From contig OY829328.1 in the NCBI GenBank assembly GCA_963691655.1, positions 13,346,704 through 13,410,703 on the forward strand: a stretch of 64,000 nt of DNA, in the 5' to 3' direction. Positions 61,188 to 64,000 of this stretch are shown piece after piece. This DNA comes from Toxonevra muliebris. Taxonomy: Eukaryota > Arthropoda > Insecta > Diptera > Pallopteridae. The position numbers were made by a program, and so were the translations under genes. The notes under the pieces are model-generated. The model was not told where the DNA came from, did no database searches, and saw only the letters and a program-made list of their open reading frames with translations. Positions within the stretch are counted from its first letter, which is position 1, and each line of letters opens with the position of its first letter.

Positions 61188-61397
61188 GTATTTTGATACC
61201 TTTGCAGACTCTCATTCCCATGTTCTTTTATAAAAGAAATTAAATTTGATTGGATTTACAGTGAATTGATTTTAAATCAATTTTAATTATAAATCAAATA
61301 AAATATATAGTTTTACATGTTCTTTAAAGGTTCACTACACATTATATAATAAATTCCTGTATGAAACATCTAAAATTTTGCTGAACAATTCTGGCAC

Positions 61398-62330
61398 TTA
61401 CATACTGGAACTTCTGTCGACGCCCAACACATATTTGTTGTATAGTTTGGTCGAGGTTTCCAGAAAGACTAATGTCAGAAGTGTATGTGGACCCACACGA
61501 AGAAAGTATGGCAAAAATCCACTCCAAAGCGCAAATATTCCTCTCGTTTGGCTTATTTTCAATATAACATGCAGCATATTTCGATATTTTGGTTTGCCGT
61601 CAACAGATTTTGAATTTTGAATGGTTGTCTTCGCTATATCTAAAGGCATCGATGTAATTGTGGTTAACAAACCAGACAACATGCTCGTGTATAGATGCAC
61701 TATGATACCGTCCTTCATGTGTAGACTATTAATGAAATAGTTTTTAAATTGTGAATACGATGCCAGTTGTGTCATATTAACGACCATAGCACGGCCAACT
61801 GTCGGTATTGCACCACGCCATAACGTTAGCAGCCCCTCCTCTTTAACTATTCGCCCGATAGCATTGAAAACGTTTTTATAATTGCGTCTTTCATTCGGTG
61901 GTAAACGTCCATCAGACATCATTCGTATCAAACCAACTTCGGATGGTGTGCCAACGAATGCACCAAATGCCCCCGCCGTCAAACCCATTAATGAAGTGGC
62001 AATGATAGTCGGCGATTTGGCATACTTCGCTTTATAGGTATCCATCAGGTACAAATATATTCCCAGACGAGTCGTCGTATAAGTCGCTTGTCGAAGTATG
62101 CTAGCACTAAGCCCTTTATATAAACCCGTAAAACCTTCTGTCGAAACTATGGTTTTTATACAATGAATCGAGTTTTTGTACTGCCCCTTGTCTACTTGCA
62201 TTCTGGTTTTGGTTAAGTCCATTGGATGAACGAAACATGTGGCAGCTGAACCTGCAGTACCGCCGAAAACGTAGTTCATATAAGTTGGAATTTTTTTTGG
62301 TGGTTCACTTTTGTCGGCTTTATCGGCCAT
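61398..62330 (-). CDS. Mitochondrial 2-oxoglutarate/malate carrier-like protein (SLC25 family), paralog A
   Basis: An intact intronless ORF of 310 residues, the usual length (about 300-315) for the family. It has three tandem carrier repeats, each with the P-x-(D/E)-x-x-(K/R) signature: PMDLTK (36-41), PSEVGLIR (129-136) and PLDIAK (229-234), each followed by amphipathic and second helices, giving six membrane segments. The repeated YKGLSASILRQATYTTTRLG, RMMSDGRLPPNERRNY and LWRGAIPTVGRAMVVNMTQL words are those of the 2-oxoglutarate carrier (SLC25A11), which exchanges 2-oxoglutarate for malate across the inner mitochondrial membrane in the malate-aspartate shuttle. The third repeat reads AKTTIQ where AKTRIQ is usual. 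It lies 172 bp downstream of its paralog on the same strand, inside the probable intron of the plus-strand gene. The ATG (62330) follows no nearer alternative. Exact substrate is inferred from family. Confidence 0.93.
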   Translation of the reverse strand: MADKADKSEPPKKIPTYMNYVFGGTAGSAATCFVHPMDLTKTRMQVDKGQYKNSIHCIKTIVSTEGFTGLYKGLSASILRQATYTTTRLGIYLYLMDTYKAKYAKSPTIIATSLMGLTAGAFGAFVGTPSEVGLIRMMSDGRLPPNERRNYKNVFNAIGRIVKEEGLLTLWRGAIPTVGRAMVVNMTQLASYSQFKNYFINSLHMKDGIIVHLYTSMLSGLLTTITSMPLDIAKTTIQNSKSVDGKPKYRNMLHVILKISQTRGIFALWSGFLPYFLRVGPHTLLTLVFLETSTKLYNKYVLGVDRSSSM

Positions 62331-62503
62331 TTTTCTATGAAAGAGTTTTGTATTATTTTCTTAAAAGTTTTGACTATTCTAAACTATGACTTTGACAAAG
62401 TTTTCCTTCAACTTCAATATATATTTTGACGTTCCGACGCATCATCTGCTGTACATAAAACTCTAAGCTTTTTATAAGTAAAGAGCTCGCTGTCAATATC
62501 ATT
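62331..62503 (-). promoter_or_regulatory. Intergenic spacer, probable promoter of carrier paralog A
   Basis: The 173-bp gap must contain the 3' end of paralog B and the start region of paralog A. No polyadenylation signal of the AATAAA form or clear TATA box was identified by eye. Short spacing suggests a compact promoter. Confidence 0.3.
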
Positions 62504-63445
62504 TTATATACTGGAACCTTTATCTTCGATCCCTAGCACATATTTGTTGTATAACTGAGTGAAGCTTTCGAGAAAGAGTAAAGTCAGAACAGTGGATGGA
62601 CCCGAACGCAAATAGTATGGCACAAATCCCTTCCAAAGAGAAAAGATGCCCTCGTGTCGTATTACTTTCGCCATAACATCTAGCATTCCCCGGTACGCTG
62701 GATTCTGTTTATCAGCTCGTTTCATATCCTGAATACGGGTTTTTGCTATATCCAATGGCATCGTGGTAATTGACGTGAGCACACCCGCACACATACTTGA
62801 ATAGAAATTTACCAGCAAACCAACTGCCATTTGAGGTGGTCCATTTACTAAATAGCTTTTAATCTGCGTGTATGATGATAATTGAATCATATTGAACACC
62901 ATTGCACGGGCCACTGAGGGCATTGCACCACGCCACAACGTGGTCACGCCTTCTTCTCTTACAATGCGCACTAAAGCATTTCCAACACTTGTATAATTAC
63001 GTCTTTCAGCCGGTGGTAATCGCCCATCGGTCATCATTCGTACCATACCGACGTCGGCCGGTGTACCAATAAAAGCCCCGCATCCGCCTGCTACTATACC
63101 CATTACCAAGCATACCCTGAGAGGAGGTCTCCGTTCGAAAACATTCCAATATTTATCATTCAAATAAGTGTATATGCCAAGGCGAGTTGATGTGTAAGTT
63201 GCCTGTCGTAGAAGTCCAGCGCCCAGACCATTGTATAAGGCCAGGGGGCCTTCATTAATGATTACAGTTTGAACGCAATGAAACACATTTCGGTATTCGC
63301 TTTTGCCGCCACCAGCACCGGAAACTTGCATTCTTGCCTTGATCAAATCCAGCGGTTGCACAAAAAAACAAGACCCCATTCCTGCTGCACCGCCAAGCAC
63401 GAATTTCATACTATTAGGAATTTGTTTTTCACTTATCGCCGTCAT
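62504..63445 (-). CDS. Mitochondrial 2-oxoglutarate/malate carrier-like protein (SLC25 family), paralog B
   Basis: An intact intronless ORF of 313 residues. Three carrier signatures are present: PLDLIK (31-36), PADVGMVR (129-136) and PLDIAK (230-235). The segments YNGLGAGLLRQATYTSTRLG, RMMTDGRLPPAERRNY, LWRGAMPSVARAMVFNMIQL and FLESFTQLYNKYVLG are those of SLC25A11. A Gly-rich insert (SGAGGGKSEY, residues 42-51) lengthens the first matrix loop relative to paralog A. The AKTRIQ form of the third repeat is the standard one, so this copy looks the more conserved. It should exchange 2-oxoglutarate and malate in the inner mitochondrial membrane. It is a tandem neighbour of paralog A on the same strand and shares its C-terminal YNKYVLG word. 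Lack of introns in both suggests a retrocopy or a compact tandem duplication. The substrate is inferred from family. Confidence 0.95.
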   Translation of the reverse strand: MTAISEKQIPNSMKFVLGGAAGMGSCFFVQPLDLIKARMQVSGAGGGKSEYRNVFHCVQTVIINEGPLALYNGLGAGLLRQATYTSTRLGIYTYLNDKYWNVFERRPPLRVCLVMGIVAGGCGAFIGTPADVGMVRMMTDGRLPPAERRNYTSVGNALVRIVREEGVTTLWRGAMPSVARAMVFNMIQLSSYTQIKSYLVNGPPQMAVGLLVNFYSSMCAGVLTSITTMPLDIAKTRIQDMKRADKQNPAYRGMLDVMAKVIRHEGIFSLWKGFVPYYLRSGPSTVLTLLFLESFTQLYNKYVLGIEDKGSSI

Positions 63446-64000
63446 CGCATTCTTATTAAAAACACGAAAGTGACAAAATTGAATATTCGAGTATTTGATT
63501 TAATTTTTGACAAACACTAATAAAGTTTTTATTTTTTGCTTGATTTAAAGATAAAAAGAAAAATGAAAGAAAATAATATTACAGAGTGTGAGAAAAATAA
63601 TAGTGTCAAAATTTTTTTTCAGTGTACTAAAGCACATGCGGATAACTTTAGACTACTCTAAATTTCGCGTGGTTGTTATTTCCCCTATCAGATATGAGTT
63701 TTTAATTTAATAACATCAATTTGCAATGAGCCCGAAATTTTAAAGTTTGAAGTTAAACACCCTGAAGATCCAAAAATGAATCTGAAAACTGCGGCGAAAT
63801 GCACTAAATCTACAGTTTTGTTCGTTAAATTTTGGATGAACTGATACGTCCGATTCGAGAATGTTGACGACGGTGAGGGTAGGGGCAGGAAAAGAATCTC
63901 TTCGACGATATATAGTTTGTGTAAAAAAAAATCCAACTCTTTTCCTTAAAGAAGTTCAACAAGAACTGTTCAAGAAAGATATAAACGTATCAATATTTAC
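63446..64000. other. Upstream region of carrier paralog B, otherwise unrecognised
   Basis: The immediate 5' side of paralog B. No core promoter element was identified with confidence. An ATTTCCCCTATCAG word at 63678 resembles the GGGGA-type element ends reversed, but has no partner. Confidence 0.35.

Larger units (their letters stand above)
60330..61397 (+). other. Intron sequence with an inserted element
   Basis: Starts with the GTGAGT donor at 60330. It holds the pogo/Tigger-like element (60452-61187) and a tRNA-like repeat inside it. A 74-codon ORF at 60610-60834 lies within the element; its protein shows no recognisable domain. Confidence 0.5.

Noticed and set aside
1..64000. CRISPR array, operon, prophage or endogenous viral gene
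   Set aside because: No regularly spaced identical repeats, no bacterial-type gene clusters and no viral protein motifs were seen; the DNA is eukaryotic.

Overview
This is eukaryotic, AT-rich nuclear DNA, almost certainly from a fly (Diptera) and most likely a higher fly such as a tephritid. Three things point that way: intronless mitochondrial carrier genes of an insect type, Tc1/mariner, piggyBac, hAT and non-LTR relics typical of insect genomes, and tRNA-like repeats resembling those of fruit flies. The family-level placement is inference. There is no operon structure, CRISPR array, prokaryotic gene or recognisable viral gene.

The first 59 kb hold no intact protein-coding gene that I can support. 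They look like intergenic or intronic DNA filled with old mobile elements. In order: a hAT-like element (0.5-1.9 kb), two degraded LINE fragments (5.9-8.1 kb), a DD37D (maT-type) mariner relic (11.2-12.3 kb), a mariner relic split by a hAT-like element with a perfect 8-bp target duplication (14.9-16.4 kb), Tc1/mariner and TIR elements (20.2-21.8 kb), a TTAA-flanked element (22.6-24.3 kb), a degenerate minisatellite-like repeat (25.3-26.7 kb, second copy at 52.5-53.1 kb), and an AATTCC-rich region with three nested insertions (29.6-32.9 kb, related copy at 50.7-51.3 kb). These are followed by a deleted mellifera-type mariner (34.6-35.7 kb), further Tc1/mariner ends and a TIR element (36.6-40.8 kb), reverse-transcriptase relics (45.8-46.9 kb), and a cluster of piggyBac-like and TTAA-flanked elements (55-59 kb).

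The genic part is the last 5 kb. A plus-strand exon (59475-60329) has a good splice acceptor, an initiating ATG after an in-frame stop, 226 codons of low-complexity Ser/Asn/His-rich protein, and a strong splice donor. It is the N-terminal coding exon of a gene that continues beyond the window. Just downstream on the minus strand, probably inside that gene's intron, lie two tandem intronless genes for mitochondrial carriers of the 2-oxoglutarate/malate (SLC25A11) type, 172 bp apart. They are paralogs that should act in the inner mitochondrial membrane, exchanging dicarboxylates between matrix and cytosol.

The most notable observations are small element families with no recognisable transposase: two related TTAA-flanked elements, two TA-flanked elements with GGGGAGTG-type ends, the TGAATTTTGGTC repeat pair, the AATTCC quasi-palindromic repeat, and several hairpin-forming inverted repeats.
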